A DNA stretch of 64,000 bases from Diphasiastrum complanatum (taxonomy: Eukaryota; Streptophyta; Lycopodiopsida; Lycopodiales; Lycopodiaceae), in NCBI GenBank assembly GCA_029204225.1, contig CM055108.1, positions 21,996,326-22,060,325 on the forward strand. Reading direction: 5' to 3'. The translations under genes and the position numbers were made by a program. The notes under the pieces are model-generated. The model made no database searches. It saw nothing but the letters and a program-made list of their open reading frames with translations, and was not told the DNA's origin. Below are positions 33,507-45,646 of this stretch, piece after piece; the first letter of the stretch is position 1, and each line of letters opens with the position of its first letter.

Positions 33507-34671
33507 TGTTCATGCAGAGCATGCTCAGTTCCATGCCTCCGGGCCTCACTTTGATGGATTAGATGGTGGTGATGGGGCATGATTTAAACAGCCTCCAACA
33601 AACAATCAAGGCTTGTCGTTCCAAGGACCATCTCAAGTGCAAACGACTCAACCACCAACCAATCCTCAAAGCACTGGTGGTACTTTCTCCCAACACCATT
33701 TCACTTTTACCGCTTCTAACCCCATCGACACAACTAACTTTCCCTTTCCTAAAAAAATTTTCTCCAGAATTCCAACGCATTGCTGCATCTAACCCTTCAC
33801 CTCTTCTATCCCCTGAACTCGATCCCCAAATTGAACACGCCATAGTTGCTGAAGCACCAACAATAAGGCACAGGATCTCACCAAATCACCAAGCAAGGAA
33901 CACCTCATCTCCCAAGAGTTCGCAAAAAAATATCCACCCAAGGAGCGCGCGGTTACATATTGCCAAACCTTGACCACTGCAAGACTTACAAGGAAGCTGT
34001 AAAGCTCTTGGATCCACAACCTGCCTGGCGTCATCAGCACTTCTTACAAAGCAAAACATCCATGGAACGGTATCTCGACGCACCAGCATATATGCGCATC
34101 AATCCATACTATTACCCGGTGGCGCGCGCGTAGAGAACCATTTCCTACCAAGAAGCTGAAAAATAAGATTTACTGGCCCAAGCCCACAGGTGTAAACACC
34201 GACAATCCAGCAGATGATATGATTACCAATTGTCGTGTCTTTCACCATAAACACCACGGCAACCCAGATCGCGACGTGCGATATTTTGTGGATAACTGCG
34301 GCCTGGTAGCCTGCAGAACTAAACAGTTATTGAGATAGAGGCCACCAATTGCCATCAATATCAACAAGCCCTTGTAGACTGAAACAGATCACATCAATGT
34401 GGCACGTCTTTATTACCGTGCAACCCACACTTAGGCATTCCACGTCGATATGGTGGAGCTCTGGAAAATCTATGGATTCTTGCAAGACATGCTACATTAT
34501 TACAAACAACTGCCCTTCCTCAATAAATTACGTTGGCAGATGATGGAAGGTATCGGCAACAAAATCTACCAAATCCGCCAACAACAATCTTGTCTCCAAG
34601 AAGCTCAAAAGATCCAGGACGAAAAAGCTTCGATTGGTGTGGGACCACCAATCCAATAAGGAGGGGGATGA
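33507..34671 (+). pseudogene. Unrecognised ORF before a polypurine tract and LTR
   Basis: A broken plus-strand coding region that ends at CCAATCCAATAA (34650-34659), directly before an AAGGAGGGGGA tract and an LTR. The N-terminal part is Gln/Pro/Thr-rich (SFQGPSQVQTTQPPTNPQST, GGTFSQHHFTFTASNP). The middle has SMERYLDAPAYMRINPYYYP and NPDRDVRYFVDNCGLVACRT. The C-terminus is helical: VDMVELWKIYGFLQDMLHYY, LPFLNKLRWQMMEGIGNKIY. I see no gag, RT or integrase motif. It may be an extra 3' ORF of an LTR element or the cargo of a non-autonomous one. The left side is cut by the Copia-6 LTR. Stops and shifts show decay. Confidence 0.5.
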
Positions 34672-35471
34672 TGTTAGCAACTGTGCTAACACAGTAAAAA
34701 AAGAAAAAAAAAAGAGAAATAAAACTCCGTGGCATGTGTTTTGTAAGTCCACGTATGAGTATGTGTCAATAAACTTCCACCATGGCATGTGTTTTGTAAG
34801 TCCATGAGTAGAAGCTTAAAATAATAAAATAACTTAAAACTTAGGATTAGAATTTAGACTTAAGAAACTTAAGCTTAGAAATATTTTTGTCTTAAATTAT
34901 CTTAAGTTTCAAGTTAGAAACTTTTTAAATTTCTAAGTCCTAAGTTAGATGTTCTAGAATGGCTAGTAAACTAATCCCATAAGTTAGTGGATACTTATGG
35001 AAGACTCTCCTTGCTATAAAATGAGAGGTATTTGCCATGTACACAACACTTTTGAGATTAAGCTATCTTGCTCTCTATTTTTGAGGCTATCTTGTGTGCA
35101 TAGCTTGAGAGAAGGTGCTCGGGCCTCCTCTTGCCTCCTCATTGGTCTGTATTGTGGCATGTGTTTATTTGTTGATTATTGAATTAGTCGCAATCTATTA
35201 TCTCTATCTCCCTTTTGGGTGTTAAATTAAAATCTACCTTAGTGAATTTGCTAGTTGGGTAAGCCTCAGCACGGATTTTATTGCTTGTTATCTTAGTTAG
35301 TTTATTTCAGTTCTAGGCACTAGTTGAGAAAGCCCTAGTGCTTCCATTCTTGTTTGTTTATTTCCCTTTGAAAGCTTTGGTAGGTTTTTAAAAAGGTGGA
35401 CGATCCTCTCTACATTATACTACACCCGTGAGTAGATCTAGCCATCGCGTGAACTAGAAATATATCCAACA
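34672..35471 (+). repeat. LTR downstream of the unrecognised ORF
   Basis: About 800 bp from TGTTAGCAACTGTGCTAACA (itself a hairpin) to ATATATCCAACA. A TATAAAATGAGAGG box at 35014 is the probable LTR promoter. It directly follows the polypurine tract at 34658-34668, so it is a 3' LTR. No partner is seen. A direct repeat GGCATGTGTTTTGTAAGTCC occurs at 34732 and 34784. Confidence 0.65.
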
Positions 35472-36540
35472 CAGACCTAATGTGGATGACACAACCATCG
35501 CCAAATGGAAATTGAAGGATGGTAAAGCTTTCGCGCTGATCATTCTCAACATATCAGATATACTAAAATCGGCCATGTATCTGAAGCTCAAACTTTGAAA
35601 GAAGTATGGGATATTCTTTGCACATTATATGCAGTGAGGGACGTACCTTCTAAGTTATATTGTAGAAGAAAATTTTTTTTCCTCAAATGTGTAATGGCGA
35701 TTCATTACATAATCACATAAACCAATTTAAAAATCTATTGCAACAAATGGCAGTTTTTGAATTAATCATTGACAATCATATTGCTATCAAGCTTTCCACC
35801 TACATACAAAAATTGGGTGATGATCATATCAATCGAAGAAGTGGTGCTGTCAGTTCTTCGAATACAGACTCGCACACTCTATATGCAAACATAGGCTCAA
35901 AAAAGAAAAAGAAGAAAGGCCCAAAACAATTCAAATCGAATAAGAGGCCCACTCAAAATCAAGAGCATCATCAAATCCACAAACAAAGAAGAAAATGTTT
36001 TGTAAATACTGCAAACCCACCAATTATGACATTCAATGTTGTAGGATATTGAAAGCTAAAAACAACAAGAAGTTGGGCGAGAGATGTAGCAACTCGTAAA
36101 TTTCCTTTTGGATTTACAATCTTTCTCAACAATGGTCCTATCTCTTGGAACAATCGTAAGCAAATATCTACAGCTCGTTCTTCTACAAAATCAGGTATAT
36201 TGCTGCTTCTCAAGGTACTAAAGAAGCAGTATGGTTGAGAAATTTGTTATTGGACATTTATTTGAAACATCATGCTCCGACAATTGTCTTATGTGATAAT
36301 CAAAGTGCAATTGCTTTATCGGCCAACCCTAGATTTCAATCTAGGAGTAAGCACGTTAAAATTAAATATCACTATGTCATGAGCAAGATTCTCAACAAGA
36401 AGGTAAGCTTAGAGTACTGTCGAACACAATACATGATTACAGATATATTCACTAAGGCACTTAGCAGTGATGCACACTACAGATTTTGTGCATCGCTAAG
36501 TTTGAAAATCAATGCATTCATGAATACACATTAAGGGGGG
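35472..36540 (+). pseudogene. Copia-8 gag joined to RNase H by internal deletion
   Basis: Gag pieces (TIAKWKLKDGKAFALIILNI; from 35687 SLHNHINQFKNLLQQMAVFE; a Lys-rich run and a broken knuckle FCKYCKPTNYDI at about 36000) pass within 200 bases into RNase H (KEAVWLRNLLLDIYLKHHAP, LCDNQSAIALSANP, ITDIFTKALSSDAH). Protease, integrase and RT are gone. The end at 36534 is followed by AAGGGGGG and the LTR at 36541. It is the same family as Copia-2 (4669-5775). Confidence 0.8.
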
Positions 36541-36850
36541 TGTTGGATTTATATATATATATCTCTCTCTTCCTAAATCCCATAATTAATCTAGATTCAT
36601 TCATGTTGCTGTACATTTACTCGTACTGTCACACAATCTACAAAAATACATGGGAATTGCAAACATGTATCTACACAACCATCAAACTATCGAAGGAGTC
36701 TCGACAACCAAAATATTGACTATTAACTATCGACAGAAGCCCGAATATTCGACTCGAACATTCAAGCCTTTTTCAACTTCCAGCTATTTTGACTCTAGCT
36801 TGAATAAACGATTGTTGACTATCTAATTAGTGTAATGTCATTCTTAATAA
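36541..36850 (+). repeat. Copia-8 3' LTR, right end unclear
   Basis: It starts TGTTGGATTTATATATATAT after the polypurine tract and matches the first part of the minus-strand LTR ending at 5505. Similarity fades after about 36660, so the end is uncertain. Confidence 0.6.
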
Positions 36851-37004
36851 CACTAGTTACTTCCTTCAACTAGTTCCAGGAATGTGCAACTAATTTGACA
36901 ATTATAGCAGCCAAGATCGCCGCCTACCTTGATAATGACAACCACGATCACCACCAAGATCCATATCGGACAACATAAGCTCAATGTGTTTACATTGTGT
37001 GTGC

Positions 37005-37008
<4 letters not shown>

Positions 37009-37040
<32 letters not shown>
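37009..37040. repeat. (TA)n microsatellite
   Basis: About 16 uninterrupted TA units preceded by GTGTGTGCG. Confidence 0.95.
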
Positions 37041-37046
<6 letters not shown>

Positions 37047-37302
37047 CTGAATAAATGTACAATGAAGTTTGTAGAAGAATAGAACGAACATTGATTAATT
37101 CAAGACAAAGGGTAAGTGTAAGCTATCGAATGATCTTCGAATTCTAAATTTAAAAAAGGCATTATAAGAAATGTCACGTAGATTGACAAAGTTTATTAAT
37201 GTAAATTACCGAAAAAAATTCATTTTCTGCCCAAATGCTTTTTCATTTCTGCCTGCACTATTTTTGATGCTTAACCATTCTATATACATTAACATTTGTA
37301 TT

Positions 37303-37576
37303 TCATTAAAAATAGTATAAAGTTTTATTCGTAGCTCCGATTGAGACGAAAATTATATCGTTGGAAAGCGCTCGACGAGAGCTTTCCAACGGTACCCTAA
37401 ATGACCTATGATATTTGACTTTTTTTTTAGAAACTTTGACTGGCTATAACTTTTTAATGGTAGCTCAAAAGTAGTTTTGTGGAGTATTGTTGAAAATTTC
37501 TCATCGAGCGCTTTCTAACGGTATAATTTTCATCTCAATTAGAGCTACGGTTAAGAAGTGTTACTATTTTTAATGA
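37303..37576. mobile_element. Foldback MITE with 76-bp arms
   Basis: The arm 37303-37378 (TCATTAAAAATAGTA ... GAAAGCGCTCGACGA) is an imperfect inverted copy of 37501-37576 (TCATCGAGCGCTTTC ... TACTATTTTTAATGA). Arms pair over nearly their whole length, with a 120-bp loop and no coding. A phrase in the loop (ATAACTTTTTAATGGTAGCTC, 37446) recurs as ATAACTTTTTAATCGTAGCTC at 61908. Target duplication is not clear. Confidence 0.65.
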
Positions 37577-40500
37577 TAAATTCCATATTATAATATGAAT
37601 AACATGTCATGCTTGTGGGCTGCCCTCGTCGCCGAAGTATAAGCAAAATTTGAGAAAAAATATAAAAGGATTCTTCACAAAGGGTCTTTTTCTGATTTAG
37701 AACTCCTCTAATAACTTGCTACATTTTGAATAAAATCTAATTGTCTTATTGCATTTAGAATCATGTCAGTGTGAATGTATGCTCCTTTGATCAACTGTTC
37801 TATGTATTTTTGTTGCTCAAGTCCCGTATAGAATTATCTGTACTATCTAACGCTTCTATAGTCAACAGTCTAACGACTTTGTGTTTGTCTATGTAATCAA
37901 TCTTATCGATTCTAACGATTTCAAAGTTAGAATCAAGTAGAATCAATTGAGTCCTCTAACTCAATATTCTGGTTCGAATATGATAGCCATTTCATTAAAA
38001 AGGCTCATATTCAGAAGAGCTCAACAATCCTTAATCAAATCTTTCATTGCTTTCCGCATTTTTCTCCCCTGATAAATTTGTATGAAACATCAAACCAAAG
38101 GAAGTGAAAACATAGTGTAAAGTGAGTAAAACAAATCAATTCTTTCCATCTCAATCCCCAATTTCTAGCACAACTATGAGCGTAATGGTCAATCAATCGC
38201 CCCTCATTTTAGTATAGTGTAGATCCCTCCAATGAGATTAAGATGGAAGAAAATTCAAATAGGATGAAGTTTTACTCTCAAAACCTTCAAAAAGAAAAAA
38301 AAAATTATCAAATTTTCACAACAAACTACTATAGATACAGTAAATGATAGTTCAAATATTTTTTTAAACTAGAGATTAAAAAAATTGACATACAAGAAAT
38401 TAGAATCATTTTCATCAAAGAATATCATTGTTTGTGTTTCTTACACTCTCAATTAGGCAAATCACTTAAGAATTTATCAATACTAGCATTGTTCCATAGC
38501 AAACCCATTGATCCAAAGGGGTTGGCTTAGTTGATTATCTTGGCATTCAAAGTTTCTTTGGTACCAGTTTAAGCCTCCCTTGGAACCAAGACACATACCA
38601 GATCCATTGAACATGACAAACGAAGTACATCTTTGTGATTCCAGATGTAAAATTGATATAAACTATGATGATAATTGTGCTTTTTACCAATTTCATGAGA
38701 TCTAAGAATACCACAAAATGTACCAGGCCTAGGCTATACAAATTATATCAAACGTACAACAAGAATCACACAATCACACCTATATTTTTTCCTTTCTTTC
38801 TCGAACACTGCCCATGTGAGTGAAATTTAAACTTTGGTGGTCAATCCCATACCAAGAACCCTCTACCAACACACCACACATGGGTGGGTCACAACCTCTA
38901 CTTTTACAAGAGTAGAATGTCAATAAAACTTGGAGTCTCTTCTCCTTCACCCTCTCTGGAGGATAAAATGCTACATACATCCATAATAGGATCTTAACTT
39001 GTAAGTTACATATAGCATTTTATTTATGATGAGTTCTTATCATATTCTAAGTCCTCATCACATAACAATTCTTGTATGAGATTTCATCATTTATCACAAA
39101 CAACACATTTTTTTTTATTGAACTTCTTGTATTCTCTAGCTCATTATTATATTGCGAGTGACATTGTAGCTAGATTTCATAGTCGAACTACCAATATAAC
39201 AAGTGCATCTTTGATGACTGGGAATGAATCATGTTGAGAATTGTAGTGAGCTCAATCTAGGTAATGGGGTAGTAGCTTCCCATGTTCAATGAACTAAAAA
39301 GACGTTGAGTGGACCACCTCTCAAAGTACAAATGTTACTAGTTCATTAGAATGGAAATGTAGCTTATAAGCTCCCTCCTTTATCTACATCAAGTATGGAG
39401 GGTATGCATTGAACCCAAGATGACAACCAGATTTGTTACACTACATCCACCATTCAAGGTTCCCACTATAAATTTATTGAACACCACAAAAATTGAAACT
39501 TTTTATGTCATCTTACTTATAAAACAAAAGCATATGATTTATGGCAAGACTTTAACTATCCAGGATGCTCGTCCCTTCATCACATCATTTATCTTAATGT
39601 TTTTGTAGTGAAGCATTATGTAGATTTATCCAGAGACTTTTGTCAAGGTAAGCAGCAAATGCAACTTTGGGGCCTACAACAAGGATAGATTTCCAAGCAT
39701 TTATTGATTGATTTGTCAATGGAGAAATTTTCGTGGAAATTTGCCTTTGTTGTCAATGGTTATGATTGGCTTTACGCTACTGAGATTTGCTCTTGGACAA
39801 GGATTCAATTTTAGTGGTAAAGGAAGGACATGCTTCTGGTTACTAGTGTCCCTAATATATGTGTTGTTTTTATATGAAGCTTGAGTTATCTTCATTGTGG
39901 CCATCCCACTAGGTAACTATGTAGTTGTCAAGGCTTTTTCTGGCTTGTGGAGTCTCTTTGGATGAAAATTTTATTAAGTATGATTGTGATGGTAGTGAGT
40001 AGCATTGGGCTATTTTGGATGAATATCAAGGAGCTTTTCGATGGCACAAAAGCTTCAATATTATCACGTTGTGCATAATAGGCTTTGGCTTTGACTATCA
40101 TTGTGCTATCTTGCCAAGCGCTTGATCTGTTGACTGGGAAAAACATGATGCAAGTTATCACAATTACACCTTTATACATTGTGGGATGAATTATTAGTTT
40201 CAACTCCTTCACTTCACAATTTATAAGTCTAGAGAAAAGCTACACAAGACTACAAGTTGTTGCATGTGGGGTTAGATGACTGGCTTGCATGTTGCTCATG
40301 GAGTTCATGACTCATTTCTAATAGTTCAGCTCATGTGCATTTTGAAGGAAGCATCAAATCATTCACATAGCTAGTGCATGTCAAATTAAGGAGCAAAACT
40401 TACAGTCCATGCAATATCATGTTGTGTAAGGCTAAATAGCTCTAAGTGGGTGCCACTTTGAAACAAAACTGAGAGATTTTTTGGACATTTTCTTTGCCTA

Positions 40501-40673
40501 AGTCAGAGCTGAGTACCTCTCTATTCAAGATGATTTTATTGCAAATCAATCATAGTTTGTAGTTACCGTGTGAGCTAGTCCAATCAAGGTTTAAATTTCT
40601 TTCTAATAACAAGTATTTTGGACAAGTTTTGGCAAGTGCATGTAGTGCATGACCCGGATAAAGTTATGTATGT
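37577..40673. other. Long stretch without a recognisable gene
   Basis: About 3 kb of AT-rich sequence. ORFs such as 38780-38980, 39420-39608 and 39928-40212 lack motifs and credible start contexts. I see no RNA gene and no clear repeat border. Confidence 0.4.
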
Positions 40674-41372
40674 CTAAAAACTGGTTAGGCTCGGATCTTT
40701 CTCTTTGTGATCTCCTTGGTGAAAAGATTTGAGGTGACTCCCTTTCAATTCTCGGTCCCATCTCTTCATGATAATTTTCAAGAGTGATGATAGGAGAATC
40801 CTTTGAGAATCTTTGATCTCGACCTTATCAAAGATGTATTTTTTATTCTCATGGAAAATAACATCTCTACTCTCAATTGTAAATGAGGTAGAGGGAACAT
40901 AAACTCTGTATGCCTTCTTGTTGGATGAGTATCCAATCATGATCCCTTTGACTGAATTTGGATCATCTATTTTCCTTGTTTCCAAGGGTACATGGACAAA
41001 GCAAGCACATCCAAAAACTCTAAGGTGATCAACCTTAGGTTTCTTCTTAAACAAGACTTCATATGGTGATCTTCCTACAAGTGCATTGTGAGGTAATCTA
41101 TTGCACAAATAATTTGCACAATTAATTGCTTCTCCCGAATATTCAATAGGCAAAGAAGCTTCAACTCAAATTGCTTTAGCACATTCACATAGAGATCAAT
41201 TTTTTCTTTCAACAACTCCATTTTGAGATGGAGAATAAGCACAAGAAGACTCTCTCGTAATCCCTTCAACCTCACAATAATCATAGACCTTGTTGGAGAT
41301 GTATTCACCTCCTCCATCACATCTCAAAGCTTTAACTTTAAAAGAAAATTGTTTCTCAACAGATAGCAATCA
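40674..41372 (-). pseudogene. Copia integrase fragment
   Basis: The minus strand reads VKALRCDGGGEYISNKVYDY, then SPSQNGVVERKN, and from 41153 EYSGEAINCANYLCNRLPHN, HLRVFGCACFVHVPLETR and MIGYSSNKKAYRVY. This is the second half of a Ty1-copia integrase (D and E of the D,D35E core lie in CDGGG and QNGVVER), close to Copia-3 (AITCANYLCNRLPSSA). One break near 41150 separates two frames. Confidence 0.8.
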
Positions 41373-41538
41373 TATATAAAAATCACAAGACAAATGACTA
41401 GAAACCTCACAAGAGTGTAGAGTGAAAAAGTCTTATCAATCTTCGTAGCAAAATGATTCTTTTCTTTTCTTTCGTAGTCTTTCATTTTGCGCCCCTTTGC
41501 GATTTGTGGTCCTAGAGGTGTGTTTATGAGAACATGGT

Positions 41539-42033
41539 TTGTGTTATTGTCGTGATGCTAGCTGGGCATCTCTCAAAGACGACTGTAAAAGTGTCTTAGG
41601 AGGATGCACCATCGCATCAGGTGCAGCAAATCTCTGGGTCAACAAGAAGCAGACCATTGTGGCTCAGTCATCCTGCGAAGCAGAGTACGTTGCAGCAACA
41701 AAGATGGCCAATGAGATAATTTGGCTCAGACAGTTCCTTGACGAATTGGGTGAAACGAGGAATCAACCTCTGGTCCTGCAGATGGACAACACATCTGCAA
41801 TACATCTAACGAAAGACCCTATGTTTCACTCCAGGATAAAACACATTGCGATCAAGGACCACTTAATCATGGATCTAATTGGCAAAAAGATGTTGCAGAC
41901 CATCTTCATTGGAATGAAAGACATGGTTGTTGACATTTTCACAAAGGCCTTAGACAAAGGTCTGTTCGAGAAACAAAGGAGCAGTCTTGGAGTCGTCAAG
42001 CTATCATGTTTTGAGAGAGAGTTGAAGAAATGA
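41539..42033 (+). pseudogene. Copia RNase H fragment
   Basis: It opens CRDASWASLKDDCKSVLGGC, then KKQTIVAQSSCEAEYVAATK, LQMDNTSAIHLTKDPMFHSR and VVDIFTKALDKGLFEKQRSS, ending at 42033. This is Ty1-copia RNase H with its D...E...D residues present. It is nearest in sequence to Copia-1 (57480-57930). The upstream RT is missing; the border lies at about 41537. Confidence 0.8.
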
Positions 42034-42035
42034 AA

Positions 42036-42844
42036 TGTTTCTAATGCTAAAGCTTTGCTAGATTTCAATTCTGAATTTTTGACAAAAGATGACAAGACAC
42101 GACACGACACGACAAAACACGAAATCAGTCGTGCTCCATGAATAGCCAAGAAGATCAGTACCAAGGGGTACAAACATTTGATCAGATGTTATGACATCAA
42201 CAGAAGCATTCAAGATTGTGGCTAATCTGTCACTCTTGTAATTCATGATTAGTTGGAGATGTTTAATCTTTTCTAATCTGTAAGTTACACGACGTGACAC
42301 AAAATTGTTCACGAACTATATACTTTCTGTTTTGATGCATAATGCATGTCGAATGCTAGTAAGCAAGACAAGAAGTCAGAAGACGAAAAATGTAGAATAC
42401 GAGTGCCTGCGTGCGAGACAATTCTGCATAGGATCTGTAGATCCACAAGTCCGCTAGTAAGCGAGATGTGATTCTTAGAGAAGTGTATTTCTCTCATGCC
42501 ACCGCACTACGTGGATCTGTCATGCAGTGCTTGAAAAATCAAGTTCGTCATATGAAAAGGCATGTTGCCAGAGCACTAGGTCATCTTCGGCTTACTATGG
42601 TATCGGCTCTGCTGCTAGCCAGGGCCACATTAATCATGTTCACTCTTAGTAACCAGGAACACATAGTAGATCCAAACAAGATTAATCGTGCACATATGAG
42701 ACTAATCTCACTATGACCCAGTACATAAACATATTAGTCATCATCTAGCAGATTCCTTCAAAATCCGCATATGTTACTCACATATCACACTGAGAATCTT
42801 GTAACTCAGCTACAAAAGATTCTATTTCTCTTGAGTAAATAACA
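42036..42844 (+). repeat. Copia 3' LTR next to copy B
   Basis: It starts TGTTTCTAATGC just after the RNase H stop and ends near AGTAAATAACA (42844). It contains GACACGACACGACACGAC at about 42097-42114. Ends are inferred from TG...CA only. It abuts the left border of duplicated block copy B. Confidence 0.45.
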
Positions 42845-44243
42845 TATTAGGGAAATCTCTGAAGTGATTGTTTGCTATTATAGCATGTGCATAGGTTTCA
42901 AGATTGAGGAATTGAGTCGTTGGGCCTTGGCAAGGATATGTGTAAAGTCTTAATGTGATTAATAGTGATCGGTATTCAACACTATATCAACAAAAATTCC
43001 TTCATACCCCATCTTGGCCGCTCTTATGTTTGTAAGATGTATTGTATGCATATCATTGTCCTTTGCATTCATGCCAATACATGCTTGCTCAATGACATGT
43101 TGATTGTCATTTGGATTGAGAACTAAATAACGTGCATTCCCAAGGCATATATGATGGAAATTATCTATGAGTCTACTTGTCCACAACAAGACATAGTTTG
43201 CATAACATGCCACGACAAACAAAATCAAGCATAATATGAGTCATGCAAATCTTGCCAAAAAGGTTGAAATTTTTCATCCAAGAGGGCTTCGTGCTATTTC
43301 TAAATTTTGCCCAAGAGAGCTCCATATGTTTAGAATAATATTAGAATGCATAATGGGGTTCCCATAATCAATCTCCATTGTCCAATCTTGTAAGATTTGA
43401 GTGGTGAATACATCATAATCGTATGTTTAAGTTACAGACAGTGTGCTAAGTGTGAATCTTATGGGAAATTTGTCATGTCATATTTTTTTCTTCTACAAAA
43501 GCTTTGGACTTGTGCCATTCTAAGCAATGCCATCCTAGTGCATTATGCCATTTATCCCTTTATCAAGTTTTCAAAAACTTGTGACATATTCACTTACGAG
43601 TACACATATTGTAGTAGGCAAAGTTCAAAGTCAAAACTTAGTATTTTATTAAGTATATTCAATTAATTTGTCGGGGACATGAATGAACATCTTTTTTTTT
43701 GGTTTTCTTGTGAAAAGAGCATTTTTCAAAGATTGTGCATGCACCCAAAAACGGTTTCCTCTCCCTCTCTCTCTCCACAAAATATCAGCTTTTGGCGGAG
43801 AAGTGGAGGTTGATTTTTCCAACATCGAACCTTGAGTGAGTGAATTTTAGCCTCTCAAGGAGGAATTTTAGCACATAGATGCTTTGATACCGAGGGCATG
43901 TACCCGCACGAGTGTACATCAACAAGCCCTTGCCTAGGAATCATCACGGAATCTTTGAATTTAGAGCCTTTTCTCATTGGGTTGCCCTTATAGAATCTGC
44001 CTTGTCTTACTTGATAGACATTGGAAATTTGCCAAGTGGCATGGCTAATGTGAATGTCTCAGAGAAGAGAAGAGAAGTGGACATAAATTGAGCCATGAAG
44101 CACCCTATATCTCTGTGTGTCAACCCGTTTCCTTTCCTTTCTCGTGGGTGTTTGCTTCATGCTCTCAGGCAAGTGAACTGTTGCATATACACACACGAGA
44201 GGAGGAAGAAGAAGCAGCAGTTGAAAAAGATCAACTCCTGATC

Positions 44244-44792
44244 ATGGATTATTCAACCTCAATATTTGCTCTTGTTATGATTTTTGGTCAGTTGGTATGC
44301 TTGCTTTTCGGAAGCGGCGGTACTGTTGCTGCTGCTGCTGAATCTGTGCCTTCAATGTTGTCGTTGGAGCTGCGACAATTAGGCACTTCTGGTGATCAAA
44401 ATGGTTTTGAGCAGCATGCTGCCCAACAACCAAACGTAGGTATATCCAGCTGTGGCACAGACCACTTTCAGTACTTTTGCCAAGGAGACCTGACGATCAA
44501 TCCTAAAACAATCCAGGACCATTTACATTCTCTGGCAAACTCTGTCCCCACTCACCCCAAATCGCACGCACCAATCACCAAGGACGGCCTGCTAACCGCT
44601 TTCTTACCAGGTCACATAAACACGCCCAATCCATTCCCTTCGTCTCGTTCGCAACTGAACTGCTGCGTCAAAATTGTTCAACAGCGGTGTCTACAAAACA
44701 AGAAGGCAACTGGATTATGCTCAGGTTACAATACCGCTTGGGCTTTCGGATATTCTCAAGACAAGGCGTATAGCCTACCCAATGGACAGTAG
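44244..44792 (+). CDS. Small secreted six-cysteine protein, copy B
   Basis: A 182-residue paralogue of the gene at 2037-2585, differing at three residues (PSMLS for PSMSS, LGTSGD for LGSSGD, VKIVQ for VKVVQ). It has the same signal peptide (MDYSTSIFALVMIFGQLVCL) and six cysteines in the mature part. The ATG at 44244 is kept for the same reason as in copy A; the in-frame ATG at 44088 gives a longer, poorly conserved N-terminus that differs from copy A, which supports the shorter form. The coding part is better conserved than the upstream spacer. Function is unknown; secretion is inferred from the leader. Confidence 0.75.
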   Translation: MDYSTSIFALVMIFGQLVCLLFGSGGTVAAAAESVPSMLSLELRQLGTSGDQNGFEQHAAQQPNVGISSCGTDHFQYFCQGDLTINPKTIQDHLHSLANSVPTHPKSHAPITKDGLLTAFLPGHINTPNPFPSSRSQLNCCVKIVQQRCLQNKKATGLCSGYNTAWAFGYSQDKAYSLPNGQ

Positions 44793-45258
44793 TACACATT
44801 TGTAAGAGTCGGACTAACCATGATATATATCATGGTTTGAAGTAAGCAGCCAGTCATGCCAGTGATGTGACAAAGTACATGCATGATCTACATCGTTGAA
44901 GTAGAAATCTAAACAAAAGTTCTGTGCTTCCTTTGGAGTCAGTCATCTAAGTTGCTAGCCGGCGGACTCTAGACTAAATCCTTCAATTGTATGTCTTCCA
45001 ATAAGTGGTGAGATTGTTTTGTTGGGACTTCCTTTGCTGTACCTGATATAGGTGGAAGGACTTCCACTCCAACCCGCTGCATGAATGAGCCAATGCTTGT
45101 ATGAGTGTGTAAGATGTATGCAAAGTTATGTGATGAATATTTAAGTTTTTCAGCTGATCTCATCCTAAATTAACATTATTTCTCATTTCTGATGTTTGTT
45201 CATGTCATTTATTATGTTGCCAGCAATCTGAATCTGTATGGTTTGAAAGTTCCTTAGT

Positions 45259-45646
45259 TAGTGATTTACATCAGGCTGTTTGTTGGTTTTGAGTACTTAG
45301 CTCACTATTTTAAATTTTTACTTAGCTATCTTTGCCTTTCTTGGATTTCAGACCCTTCTCCATTGGTTGGACCAATTGTTATGTCTCTAGATGAGCCCAT
45401 CTAGACCTCTTCTCTCTTCCCTCATGCTTTCCCTCCTATCTTCTCTTCTCACTTGCGATTGTCTCTTGCTTTGGCTCTTAAAGGTATCACCACTCTTCGC
45501 CAACTTGTTCATGTTCCTTCCAATGGGTAGCTTAATTCATTTTTGGAGTTATTCACTATTAATTTTAAATACTTTAATCGTCTTGTTTAATTTGATCATG
45601 GGTTGAGTCCCATCATTTTAATAAAAGCAAGGATATTATTATTAGT
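45259..45646 (+). mobile_element. 388-bp insertion in copy B, possible non-LTR tail
   Basis: Copy A reads CTCCTTAGTGGGTGGGG without interruption at 3046-3062; copy B has 388 extra bases between CCTTAGT and TTAGTGGGTGGGG, duplicating TTAGT. The insert ends in GGGTTGAGTCCC, AATAAAAG and TATTATTATT, which resembles the 3' end of a 5'-truncated non-LTR element. No coding motif is visible. Confidence 0.55.

Noticed and set aside
33559..34089. Minus-strand ORFs opposite the unknown ORF
   Set aside because: Shadows of the plus-strand coding region; their codon pattern mirrors it.
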